A stretch of DNA of 28,912 bases from Priapulus caudatus. Lineage: Eukaryota; Priapulida; Priapulimorpha; Priapulimorphida; Priapulidae. Both the position numbers and the translations under genes were made by a program. The DNA lies in assembly GCF_000485595.1 (NCBI RefSeq), contig NW_014577114.1, positions 283,152 through 312,063 on the forward strand, given 5' to 3'. Of the stretch, positions 20,101-28,908 are shown one piece after another (the stretch's first letter is position 1; the number at the start of each line of letters is the position of its first letter). The notes beneath the pieces are model-generated. The model saw only the letters and a list, made by a program, of their open reading frames with translations. It was not told where the DNA came from and did no database searches.

Positions 20101-23100
20101 ACTACGCCTTTGCAATCTCTAGTAAGACCAAAAATGTGTTCTCTCGTTTTTCAGTTGCCCCTACCAATGGTACTGTAAATTTCATGATATTACACATATC
20201 ATGGTCAGGCCTCGAATAGTTTTGATAAAACCAGCAATTACCAATGGAAGATGGGTCAATGGACCATTTGCAATTGTCGCGTATGGATTTACCAGTAAGA
20301 ATTACTGATGTACAAAATATATTGTTCCTGATTGTAGATGTTATTACTTTTGAACGTTTTCTAAATTGTTCCAGTACTCAGTTTTAGTAGTGAAAACTGT
20401 TTGTCACTCACAACTGTTACAAGTAAACGTTAATAATCTCGTAATTGTATCCTCCGTGACGAGTCGGCGGGGATACTATGGTTTCATGTCTGTTCAGCCG
20501 CCGCCGCAGACACTTTCCCTTCCGCTCTATAACTCGACCGCCTAATTGACCTAGCATGACAAACATGGTCTACTTACACATCTTGGGAGAAGGTGGGCAG
20601 CGTACCAAACCAGGTCACTACACCATTTATTTGACCTTTATCATATTTCCCTTCCGCTCTATAACTCGGCCCCTAATTGACTAGCGCGACCAAACTTGGT
20701 ATACTTCACATCTTGGGGAGGTGTGTCGCGTACCGAAACCAGGTCACTGCAACCTTTATTTGACTGACCTTGACCTTGACCTTCATCATATTTCCCTTCC
20801 GCTCGATAACTCAGCCCCTAATTGACCTAGTGCGAGCAAACTTCGTATACTTACACATCTTGGGGAGAAGGTGTCTGTCGCGTACCAAAACCCCTAAGGC
20901 AACCAATTTTAACATACTTGCACATCTCAAACCTTTGTCTTTGTGACTTATTTAACTTTACCTACCTTCTACGTCCTTACAGAGATATTTCATTCATACT
21001 AGATCACTGGGGATACATGTAGTTGGCGACAACTGCCCTTTCTAGTTACATTATACTATTATCAGGGTGGTCCACAACCTAAAATTCAAACATGTAAAAC
21101 TGGGAACTTTGGAGGAGTACTTTAGATATTATTAGTTGAAATTAAAGCGCGAAGTGACTTGTGGCCGGGGTCCAGAAGTGTGAAGTCCTGGAAGCTCACG
21201 GGTTTTAGATGCTCTCTGGTGCAATCTGAGCCTTATTTTGGAGCATTTTTGCACAAAATTTATGACCTATATTTCAAAATAATTTGGGTTGAGTCATTTT
21301 TCATTATTCAATTTGTATACTAGTGTGAATGTAACCAGTCAAATGTTATAAAGCAATGTGCAAAAAATGCAAATAAATATACTATAAGGTGAAACTATAT
21401 TTCGCCATATTTTATTCGGATTGAGCGCAGTTACTGAGTAGAAAATCATATATCGTAATAAAGGCTTTAAATTCCCAGTTTCCTTTTCCTAATTACTGCC
21501 CAGGCATTTGCTGCTTCATGGAAAGGGAAGTTCTAGCTGAGCTGATGGGCCTTCCACAGACACCATCATAAGGGCATTTAGTGTGGTCTGATTCAATCTT
21601 ATTAGAAGTCTAGTTAGAAGGAATCTGGTGAAATAGGCTGGTTATTGTGAGCTGTTTTTTATTCATAGCAGATTGCGAAGCGCTATATGATATGAGGCTC
21701 AGGACAAGTGAAAGTCTATGCCGGACAAGTTATTCGTTTGGCTAGTTGTCCGATTGGACAACTAAAAAATTTCTAGTTGTGTAATATTTCTAACATCCTT
21801 TGAGCCAGGGCGCTATCACAACACATTCTCACATTATATTTTCAAAGGTCGCCGAAAAAAGCGGCCCGCGAGGCACGCGTACGTACCTGCTGGCTGGGGG
21901 TGGCATTGATTGAAGTACGGGGGTGGGGGGCACGATTGTTTCAGTCGCGTGGTGCTAATCACTACTAAAATGTAGGAGGTGGGCACCGCTGGGCTATGAG
22001 AGAGCGACAGCAAAACTTTCCTGGAATTGAGGAAAAGGCTACAATCGGGAATGACACACGAGTGTGCCAGCACACAAAAATAAACGTGTGAATTTCATTA
22101 CGATTTTCTATGAACTACCGTTCTATAATCCTACGGGTCTACGTAGGCACGCCCGCAGGTACACATGCACACGCACGCACGCACGCAGGCACGGACACAC
22201 AGGCACGCGCGCATGAATCGGAGCAAGCAGCTCAGACGACGTCAACGCACTGTATGATTCGACTGCCCGACAAGTGGGAGCCCATGCACAGAGTAAAACA
22301 GTGTAATAGACTGTAATAGTGTATGCTACAAGCGTGCGCTGTGACTACGCGTACGTTGTCCCGTTCGACAGTGCAGTACAATTGCATTTTGCTTTGTTTG
22401 TGTTGTTTTTTGCTTTGATATTTCAAACCTGTCGCCCTCAAATCCAAACCTGTCGGCAATTTTTAAACCTGTCGGCCAAAACTCAAACCTGTTGACCTTA
22501 CATGTTAAAACCCCTCGTGGACCACACTGCTATTATTATATTTTGATATCATGCTCCTAATAAAGATATCATGAAGTGCTAATCCACATATTCACAAATT
22601 CCCATGTCATACTCCTCTCATTGTGACTCGCATTATGGGTCATTAGGTCAATCGCTTCTGACCCCCTTACAACTATGAAGAACCCACACCCCTTAAACCA
22701 ATGCAATACCTATCATTTCCAAGAACAGTCGTGTTATCGCCTGGGCTGTGATCGTAGTCTCGACGTGCAGGATGCCATCACGAGCCACACGTAATTGCAG
22801 AGCATATTGCCAGAAGTCTACACAACGCTGATATCTTTGCATATCCGCAAAGACGGCCCCACGGTACATCAGCCTGAAGATCATGTCTTTGTGGTGTGTG
22901 CTGAGTATTCGCTCGCAGATCAGTAGTGCCTATTTGGGATAGCTAATTTACCACGCATAGTAACAAGTGGTTGCATATTTTCCACACACGTTTTCGATTA
23001 AATATTTCCACTGACACCATCAAGTGGTCAACTATGTATGTTGTGGACGTAACCAATACCAGTTAAGTCACTACGTTGTTGCTGCACCAATTTAAGTGCA

Positions 23101-26100
23101 CCAATTGCTTTATTAATCATCTTACTAATAATTTGTGTCAATTTAGGCTCAATGAAACTGGTTCAGTCCCTATACTTCTCCTATTGACAAAAATGTCATT
23201 TGTTTCAATTATGGAAATGAAGAGACACAGGAACAATGCTTCATTATTTGTACATGATGAGGGCATTCCCAATTGCCTAAACTTATTTTAGTCCTAATTT
23301 AAAGGGGCAAAGCATATGCTTCATTTTATTGTTGTACCTGCATGTGTAATGCATCAGGATCAGTAGAAATGGCTTGAATTTCTGCCCATGTTCTGTGTTC
23401 CATAGCATTCATGTAAACAGGATTCGGCACTAGATTAATTACCTTGGGTAATGTTACATGTGCCGAATCAAACCTAAAAAATACACACCATATTTATTTG
23501 ACTATATATATATTTCATGACATTTTCATGGCATTGATTGGCTGGTCACCCACACTGCTAAGCCAATCAGCAGAGAAAACATCTTTTGAACAGTTCACAC
23601 ATGCGCATAGTCAAAAACTACATGAGGAACAGGCTGAGTGAGTCAGCTTTGGAAGTTGCTGCAATTGCCATAGCTGCTGCTACTGGCAATTGAGGGGCCA
23701 CCTCGGCAAGAATTCCCATTCGACCAGGCCCCGGACCCCCCTAGTTTCCCCCCTCCCCCTCCCCCTGTTTCAATTTCATCTTGGGGAGAACACTGGGGAT
23801 ACATGTAGTTGGCGACAACTGCCCTTTCTAGTTACATTATACTATTATCAGGGTGGTCCACAACCTAAAATTCAAACATGTAAAACTGGGAACTTTGGAG
23901 GAGTACTTTAGATTTGCCGCATTTTGATAGCTGTTCGCCAGGCTTCCAAAGCTGCTTGTACATTGTGATTTTCCTCCAGTAGGGTTGCACCTAGTAACTC
24001 ATATGCCTCTATTAACCTCTCCCTGCAATATAAATGGAATGTATTAATTACCACGTGTTAATTGCATGACTGATGTGAAAGAACAACTCTAAATTGCAGT
24101 TATACAATTAACAGATTTAAACAAATTGTATTGTACTTATGTTGATGCAACAGGTTTTACTAACCATGCCTACTCTTGTAAATCCCTCCCTCAATTTTAG
24201 CTTCTAATTTTTAAGCAACAGGAATAGGTTTCATTTGGCTTCAGTACATCCAGATGACAATACCTATCATAGTCCACTTGTTCAATTAAATAGTTAAAGA
24301 TCTGCGCACTTCCACGTAGACAAGCAGTCTGCAGTGCATCATCCCCATAGCGATTCTTGAGGTTAGCATTAGCCCCATTTTCGATTAGCAGCTTGACAGT
24401 TTCTAGCCGGTACTCCTGAATGGCGTAATGTAAAGCTGTTTTTGCCTGGATATCTTGGGCGTTCACCTGCAAGATAGTTACTGATCATTAGGGGTGTAAC
24501 GATTAACCGCGATTCAACTGTATCGCGGTACATCCCGTTCGGTTCGTTTTTTTTCCGTTTCGGTTCTCGGTTCGGTTCCGGTAAATACATTCAACCCACT
24601 CTCAGTTAGGGGGTGCACACGGCGAGCAAACAGCGCAGCAGTCAGCACTTACGCCAAAAAGCCCCATCCCTCGCACTATTCTCAGCGTGTGCGGGGTGAC
24701 AATGCGTGAGATTACTAGTCTAATAGTCTATTTTGGTCAGGTAGATCACGTTAATGAATAGTATTATGACTATTATCCTTGAACTGTATTACTTTATTGT
24801 CTTTTGGCCAATGAATAACACAATAAATGTATAATATTATGATAGCCTGATAGGTATTATTATTATTATTCAAAAGGAAAGGAAAAATTTCCCCATCTTC
24901 TCAGCATTTTTAATTTTTTACTACTGAAAATAATTGAACCGAATGAACCGAACCGAAGAGCAAAAACTGAAAACCAAACCGCACCGAAACAAAATGTATC
25001 GTTACACCCCTACTGATCATATACATGGGCAGACGTAAATATGGGCAGAATTAAATTATAATCGCTCCTTTTTTTTACCACTGAACTACCTACTACGTAT
25101 TATAGGTTTTGGTATTATATTAACAAATGACCTGTCAAATTGCATAGTTATGTTCCTACCTTTACTCCATGGCCTATAAGGATCTTACAGAGTGGGACAG
25201 ACTGCACAGAGTTGATGAGACATGTACCACCATTGTAGTTGGGCTTCCATAACTGTGCACCCAAATCAGTCAGGTATCTCACAATTTCAATATTTGTCAT
25301 GAAACATGCTGACCGAACTGGCGTGGATCCAGTATCTGAAGTGCTACAAATTAACAGACGTAACCGATATTTCCACATGCAATGAACTCGTTTTCACATA
25401 CAAGCACTTCTCATAATTGTGGTTGATCCCATCCATTTTATTATAGATTAAAAAACTTAATATTGTGGGCATACTGCTACACAGTTACACACACCAAGGG
25501 GACACTTGTCAGAAACAAAATTACGGTTAGCATTAATTTGATTTGTAGACTGTTGACAGAAACATCATAGTTACGAGAATAAAAAAATCCTAGCAAATTT
25601 TCTCTTAAGATTACGAGCTCCTGGACCCCCTCGTAATTTTAAAACCAAGATGAAAATAACGTAATTACGCAAATAATTGCAATTATAGTGATATTTTATT
25701 TACAATATAACACATTTCTGTTGACTAAGAATCATACCTATTTATGTCAGCGCCATGAAGGACAAGTGTTCGCACAATGGCAAAATGGCCTGCTACAGCA
25801 GCACACCAGAGAGGTGTCACAAAATGATGAGACCTTTCTTCTGCAGCCTGTATTGATAGATACATAATCAAATGAAATGCTGACAACAGAACCACACACT
25901 GCGGCATCAAACGCTTAATAATTAGGAGCATATCAGATACATCTTAGTACATGCTTAGAAACAGCTCCATGTTCAATTATGACTACAAAACTTCAGTTTT
26001 TTTTAAATTTAATGAAGGTTGAATAGGTTTAAGCTATGTTAAAGGGATACTAGACTCTAGAATTTTACGGCATACAACTGTACTTACTGTATAACAAATC

Positions 26101-26914
26101 GTCTATACCCACACGTACTTGTTACCAAATACCTAATTTAATTGTTATAATTAATTATACATCAACGCTACAAAATTTGAACGGCGTCATTGACACCCGC
26201 GACCGTGCTGCCACCCTGAAAAAGGTGCGCATTTCCCAATCTATTTTGCACGTTACAGACCGAGGGCTAATCACAAAGGTGCAATTATATTTATACCTAA
26301 ATGCTATTTAACCGAACGATTTTCATTTTAGGAAAAATGTATCCATAATATAACTGAAACTATATGTCGTTTATAAGATATTACAATCCTTTTGCTTTTA
26401 AATTAATAAATAAGAAACACCCTCGGTCTATAGGCCTTGGCTGAAAAGTCATTTTGCGCAACTTTTCAGATCGTGCGCTTTGAGCGGCGCCACCGTCGTT
26501 GTAATCAAACTGTAGTCGTTAGTTATAAAACATTTTTTTAAAAAAGTTCTAATGGTGATTGAACCATGAAACTTTATATGTAGCGTAATTTTAACCGAAA
26601 TTAACTGAAAATAACCCTAGAACCTAGAGTAAAGGATCCCTTTAATATGATGTACGTTTCTGCGGTAAAAATATTGATGCCAAAAGGATGTCTGCACACA
26701 ATATACAACATGTTTTATTAAAAGTTATGCAACTTACTATATATATAGTTGGACATACATGTAGTTATAACTTATAATTGTAAATTGTGCAATTGTTACC
26801 TCATACTCTCCCCTCTGCTCAATGTCTGCATGGCATACATCTAGGAGGTAGTCTGCTGATTTGCAATCACCAAGCTGGCTGGCCAAGAATAAAGGTGAGC
26901 AGCCATCCTTCAAG
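16456..26914 (-). CDS. FEM1: FEM1-family CUL2 ubiquitin-ligase substrate receptor (8 exons)
   Basis: Minus-strand exons 26914-26800, 25847-25738, 25343-25160, 24466-24264, 24022-23918, 23473-23338, 22929-22710 and 17135-16456 join in phase to give 584 residues. FEM1 proteins recognise C-terminal degrons and link substrates to CUL2-RBX1 through Elongin B/C. Ankyrin repeats fill about residues 1-200 (DGCSPLFLASQLGD, TPLWCAAVAGHFAIVRTLVL, KTALHYAIQEYRLETVKLLI). TPR-like helices follow (AYELLGATLLEE, YRGAVFADMQRYQRCVDFWQ), then two C-terminal ankyrin repeats. Residues 553-584 form a VHL box with SLKCLAAQA and PVSLEAFIEWH. Length plus about 40 missing N-terminal residues equals a normal FEM1. It is closest in pattern to FEM1A/C but divergent, with a degenerate fourth ankyrin unit. 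The first coding exon was not found and probably lies beyond the window. Confidence 0.93.
17400..17424. repeat. Short telomere-like CCCTAA tract
   Basis: About three degenerate CCCTAA units (AACCCTCACCCTAACCCTAT) lie in the large FEM1 intron. Confidence 0.6.
17553..17622 (-). ncRNA. tRNA-like relic, possibly a SINE head
   Basis: On the minus strand TAGCCGAACGCG resembles an A box and GGATCGAATCC a B box, about 40 bases apart, followed by a T6 run at 17552-17547. The acceptor stem does not pair, so this is not a working tRNA. A tRNA-derived SINE fragment is the likeliest reading; chance is possible. Confidence 0.4.
18107..18290. repeat. Two diverged ~85-bp direct repeats with GTGACGTC
   Basis: CTGGAATCGTGACGTC occurs at about 18113 and 18196. 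In each unit it is followed by TTCTCGCAGCCAT or TTATCGTAGCCAT and, some 45-60 bases later, ATTGATGGTTGTTTACA or ATTGATGTTTGTTTACA. TGACGTC is CRE-like and the inverse of GCAGCCATCTT is YY1-like. The surroundings are CpG-richer than most of the window. Confidence 0.65.
18375..18565. repeat. Degenerate (TAC/TAG)n microsatellite
   Basis: Runs of ACTACTACTAGTAGTAGT and ACTACTACTACTAG dominate this stretch. The minus-strand open frame over it is a Val/Leu-rich artefact. Confidence 0.85.
19131..19192. repeat. GC-rich imperfect palindrome
   Basis: CGCTGGCAGCTATG and CATAGCTGCCAGCG form a perfect 14-bp outer stem. Inside, GTGCGCGG pairs with most of CGGCGCAC around a TATGCATT centre. It could form a stable hairpin in either strand. 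Confidence 0.85.
19376..19933 (-). repeat. Family A interspersed repeat, copy 2 (inverted)
   Basis: This is the reverse complement of the block at 265-857, sharing both ends and the AGGTCAAAGGTCAA-type core. On the minus strand the terminal hairpin reads AGCTCATTTGAC-GAA-GTCAGATGCAGCT. The inner hairpin is CCTTTTGA-CCC-TCAAGAGG, a changed but still pairing version of copy 1. The GTCC microsatellite is reduced to a few GTCCGTGC units. Confidence 0.8.
19934..20443. other. FEM1 intron stretch, nothing recognised
   Basis: AT-rich sequence between family A copy 2 and family B copy 2. No defined repeat end, RNA gene or protein similarity was seen. Confidence 0.6.
20444..21045 (+). mobile_element. 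Family B Helitron/HINE-like element, copy 2
   Basis: This is a direct copy of 3026-3817 with small deletions. The left hairpin region is TGACGAGTCGGCGGGGATAC. Three tandem units start near 20524, 20657 and 20802. The right end has a perfect AGTTG-GCGA-CAACT hairpin, then GCCCTTTCTAG at 21035-21045 followed by TT. The intact 3' hairpin makes the Helitron-type end clearer here than in copy 1. Confidence 0.75.
21063..22529. mobile_element. hAT-like non-autonomous element with CAGKGTGGTCCAC ends
   Basis: CAGGGTGGTCCACAA at the left is mirrored by CGTGGACCACACTG at the right, with CTATTAT directly repeated at 21056-21062 and 22530-22536. The duplication is 7 bp, or 8 bp with one mismatch. About 30 bases inside the right end are four spaced AAACCTGT(C/T)G motifs (22425-22497), like transposase-binding subterminal repeats. 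A CACG-rich microsatellite lies at 22140-22215 and a small AGTTGTCC-GATT-GGACAACT hairpin at 21743-21762. No transposase frame is recognisable. Confidence 0.65.
22140..22215. repeat. (CACG)n-rich microsatellite
   Basis: Repeats of CACACGCACGCACGCACGCA with interruptions (CAGGCACGGACACA) lie inside the hAT-like element. Confidence 0.85.
22710..22929 (-). CDS. FEM1: FEM1 exon 7 (TPR-like region)
   Basis: The acceptor CCCAAATAG precedes GCA CTA CTG; the donor is ATGATAG|GTATTG. It is 73 codons plus one base and encodes ALLICERIL, then MYRGAVFADMQRYQRCVDFW and ALQLRV. The CERIL...YRGAVFAD pattern is highly characteristic of FEM1. Confidence 0.93.
23338..23473 (-). CDS. FEM1: FEM1 exon 6
   Basis: The acceptor TATTTTTTAG precedes G|TTT GAT TCG, completing an Arg codon; the donor is ATGCAG|GTACAA. 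It encodes FDSAHVTLPKVINLVPNPVY, then WAEIQAISTDPDALHMQ. The DPDALHMQ segment leads into ALLICERIL of the next exon, as in other FEM1 proteins. Confidence 0.9.
23779..23913 (+). repeat. Recent partial duplication of the family B / hAT junction
   Basis: 23791-23913 is identical over about 123 bases to 21005-21127. It spans the Helitron-type CTAG end (23828-23831), a 17-base spacer and the first 65 bases of the hAT-like element. The 12 bases before it (ATCTTGGGGAGAA-like) come from the family B tandem unit, so the source was internally deleted. It ends only a few bases from the FEM1 exon at 23918. Confidence 0.9.
23918..24022 (-). CDS. FEM1: FEM1 exon 5, apparent GC donor
   Basis: The acceptor TATTGCAG precedes G|GAG AGG TTA. 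It encodes ERLIEAYELLGATLLEENHN, then VQAALEAWRTAIKM. Phase continuity with exon 6 requires the exon to end ...ATG CG, followed by GCAAAT, a GC donor. Reading on to the nearest GT (AAA|GTACTC) would include an in-frame TAA. The intron side is invaded by the duplicated fragment at 23913. Confidence 0.85.
24264..24466 (-). CDS. FEM1: FEM1 exon 4 (ankyrin repeats)
   Basis: The acceptor CTATCTTGCAG precedes GTG AAC GCC; the donor is GATAG|GTATTG. It encodes VNAQDIQAKTALHYAIQEYR, then LETVKLLIENGANANLKNRY and GDDALQTACLRGSAQIFNYL. These are two typical ankyrin repeats (TALHYA, LLIENGAN). The open frame continues past the donor into the intron, which is not coding. Confidence 0.95.
24489..25012. 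mobile_element. hAT-type MITE with TAGGGGTGTAACG ends
   Basis: TAGGGGTGTAACGAT opens and ATCGTTACACCCCTA closes a 524-base element flanked by a perfect 8-bp duplication CTGATCAT (24481-24488, 25013-25020). An 8-bp target duplication and these termini are typical of hAT elements. Subterminal parts carry CGGTTCGG and GAACCGAA motifs. No transposase is encoded. Its edge is 14 bases from the FEM1 acceptor AG. Confidence 0.93.
25160..25343 (-). CDS. FEM1: FEM1 exon 3 (ankyrin repeats)
   Basis: The acceptor AATTTGTAG precedes C|ACT TCA, completing a Ser codon; the donor is GTAAAG|GTAGGA. It encodes TSDTGSTPVRSACFMTNIEI, then VRYLTDLGAQLWKPNYNGGT and KILIGHGVK. The STPVRSACF repeat is FEM1-like. 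The following repeat departs from the usual TCLM.....GH pattern. Confidence 0.93.
25738..25847 (-). CDS. FEM1: FEM1 exon 2 (ankyrin repeat)
   Basis: The acceptor AATACAG precedes GCT GCA GAA; the donor is AATAG|GTATGA. It encodes AAEERSHHFVTPLWCAAVAG, then HFAIVRTLVLHGADIN. TPLWCAAVAGHF..VR.L..HGA..N is a signature of the second or third FEM1 ankyrin repeat. Confidence 0.93.
26043..26641. mobile_element. MITE with TTAA target site
   Basis: AGGGATACTAGACTCTAGA opens and an imperfect inverse, CTAGAGTAAAGGATCCCT, closes a 599-base element flanked by TTAA at 26039-26042 and 26642-26645. The TTAA target and AGGG terminus fit Kolobok-like or piggyBac-like elements. It makes up most of the FEM1 intron between exons 1 and 2 and has no coding capacity. 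Confidence 0.75.
26800..26914 (-). CDS. FEM1: FEM1 exon 1 (first visible, ankyrin repeat)
   Basis: The acceptor AATTTATAG precedes C|TTG AAG GAT GGC; the donor is TATGAG|GTAACA. It encodes LKDGCSPLFLASQLGDCKSA, then DYLLDVCHADIEQRGEYE. In other FEM1 proteins about 40 residues precede this repeat, so one upstream coding exon is missing. I searched 26915-28912 on the minus strand by eye and did not find it. Confidence 0.93.
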
Positions 26915-27025
26915 CTATAAATTACACAAGCATGAATAATCACCTACATATACAGTCTAAGGAAACAACCACAACTAGTGCTGGAGAGTTCATAGTAGCA
27001 CTGTATTCTGTTCTTGCGCCTATTA

Positions 27026-27532
27026 AGGCCCGCTTATGTCGGCCTTACGACCTAGTCGCCGACAAGATTTGAATATCGTACGTCAAAAACCGGCCAGATC
27101 GTCGATAAAATCATCGGCGACCAAACTCGACATTCATAGTTCTCTTACGATCGAAAATACGGTCGCCGACTGCGATCGCAGGAATAGAAACGGTTCTATT
27201 TCTATGCGGCTGTCGGCGACAAATCGTGAGTGGCAGCCAATCACAGCAGCGTGTCGAGTCACATGATTATCAAAAGTCACGTGATTAATAAAATGGCAGC
27301 CTACACAGCACTCGTCAGCAGTTTACAAGGAGGGATTATTGCACAAACCCTTTCTCAAATATATATTAAGTTTTCCGTATATCACATAAAAAAACGTTTC
27401 ATGCGGGAACGCTACGATGTAATCGGCGATGTGCAGCGTAGTCACTTCAAGTCGACATGAGTGTTGCTACGCTGCTAATCGGCGCTAAAGTAGTCGCCGA
27501 TAGTCAAATCGTAGGCCGACCTGAGCGAGCCT
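27026..27532. mobile_element. Harbinger-like MITE, TTA target
   Basis: AGGCCCGCTTATGTCGGCCT at the left is mirrored imperfectly by the inverse of AGGCTCGCTCAGGTCGGCCT at the right, flanked by TTA at 27023-27025 and 27533-27535. A TTA/TAA target fits PIF/Harbinger. Both halves carry several TCGCCGAC/GTCGGCGA motifs. A 56-residue frame from ATG 27293 shows no recognisable domain. Confidence 0.7.
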
Positions 27533-27886
27533 TTACTCTCGCAAAAGCTTAGCCCATTTGCCCGTGCTCAATCACATAAAATATCAGTGTTCGAATTCAG
27601 TACTGATCAGCTAATCAGTGGCGACAAATTGCGTTAAGATAAATACTGTATCACCTACGTTTCGGCAACTTGATTTTTACAAAATTTGTATGTATATAGC
27701 ACAAAATCACTTAGCTACCCTACTGCTAATGTCAAATATGACAGTATGTAACTTTTACCCTCACTCCTCTGCCCCCACGAAAACTGACTTAATTTTTTTT
27801 TCAAGTAGCACTTTCTCACAAACTGACATGTCACTAAATAAGCAATCTTTCTTTCATAAATGGCTGTTGTCTTGTTGCGTCTCACG

Positions 27887-28117
27887 CAGTGGCGTAGCTA
27901 GGATTTTTTCAGCGGGGGGGGGGGGGGCACTGGGGGGCCTTATATTTGGGGGGGGGGCACAATATATCACTTTTCTTTGTATTATACTGTTCTAACGGCA
28001 TTGTTTTTAATTCAATTTTTTTTCCATCAAGCATGAATTTTTAGTGGGGGGGCACCTGGTGGGGGCACAGAAAATTTGTGGGGGGGGGAACAAGGCCCCC
28101 CCGTAGCTACGCCCCTG
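27887..28117. mobile_element. hAT-type MITE with CAGTGGCGTAGCTA ends
   Basis: CAGTGGCGTAGCTAGG and CCGTAGCTACGCCCCTG bound 231 bases with a perfect 8-bp duplication GTCTCACG (27879-27886, 28118-28125). Long poly-G stretches lie just inside both ends. Very similar termini occur in non-autonomous hAT elements of many marine animals. Confidence 0.93.
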
Positions 28118-28125
28118 GTCTCACG

Positions 28126-28819
28126 TCAAATTTTTAGTTTCCATATACAGTATGGTTCACATATTCGATGTTTGGCTTATTGGAAAGATGAAACATATAT
28201 AGATATAGGTAGTAACAAAAGGTAACTATGAATGGTACTTGGAATAAAAACTAGAATGTGTCACAGAGAATTCTACTGCCCAAACATCGTGTAACTCCTA
28301 CTAGAGAACAAGTCTAGGTAGGCAGGCTAGATTCATCAAACACATGCCTATTGTCATGTGTCTATATGTCAATGTGCTGAACTCCATGTGTCTCGTGCAC
28401 CCAACGCATTCTAGTTGTAAAACTGTATATATATGTGCATAGCATTACATACCGTACTGTCCAATGATGTATCTTGCCTAGACCTGAGAGCCTATGGCAA
28501 TGCCAATAAACGTCGTTATCTCTTATAGTTAGTAATCCCCAGCCACCGTCAATGCAAACTGTATGTCAGTCAGCTGCCAGTGGGATATAGCTACTAATAT
28601 CCAGCCTGGCCAACATGCAAGTGTGAGTTTTAAGTAAGCTGCAAGTTGTAAAGTTACAATGTTTGTTGATAATCATATGTCATGTGTATTTCGTACATTA
28701 CATACAGTACCGGTACTTAGTATTCCGTGTTATAACATTGTTGGACATGTATGGTGTGTTATTATTTACGCAGTGGCTGGAGGTACGCCAGCCGTCGGTC
28801 GTTCAAGCCCCTTTTTTGC
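28126..28819. other. No feature recognised
   Basis: AT-rich sequence, expected to be FEM1 intron or 5' flank. I found no ankyrin-coding exon on the minus strand. A short B-box-like GGTCGTTCAAGCCCC followed by T6 lies at 28797-28817 but has no convincing tRNA fold. Confidence 0.6.
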
Positions 28820-28908
28820 GTTAGGGTTAGGGTTAGGGTTAGGATTAGGGTTAGGGTTAGGTTTAGGGTTATGGTTAGGGTTAGGTTTAGGGTTAGGGTT
28901 AGGGTTCT
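28820..28908. repeat. Interstitial telomere-like (TTAGGG)n array
   Basis: About fourteen GTTAGG units run to the end of the window, with variants such as GGATTAGG, GGTTTAGG and GGTTATGG. The degeneracy and the non-repeat end (TTCTTGCT) suggest an interstitial tract, not a true chromosome end. Confidence 0.92.

Larger units (their letters stand above)
17136..22709 (-). other. Large FEM1 intron, mostly repeats
   Basis: This 5.57-kb intron runs from donor ATAG|GTATTG to acceptor GATGCAG. It holds family A copy 2, family B copy 2, a hAT-like element, microsatellites and a GC-rich stretch at 17640-18330 and 18800-19330. No host gene is recognised inside it. Confidence 0.85.

Noticed and set aside
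22140-22215. Regularly spaced CACG units as a possible CRISPR-like array
   Set aside because: It is a tetranucleotide microsatellite in an animal genome, with no spacer structure.
27618-27995. 125-residue + strand frame ending in the poly-G element
   Set aside because: The end is translation of the hAT MITE, the start is AT-rich, and no domain or splice context supports it.
28765-28817. B-box-like GGTCGTTCAAGCCCC followed by T6
   Set aside because: No A box or cloverleaf; too short for a tRNA, so not called as a gene.
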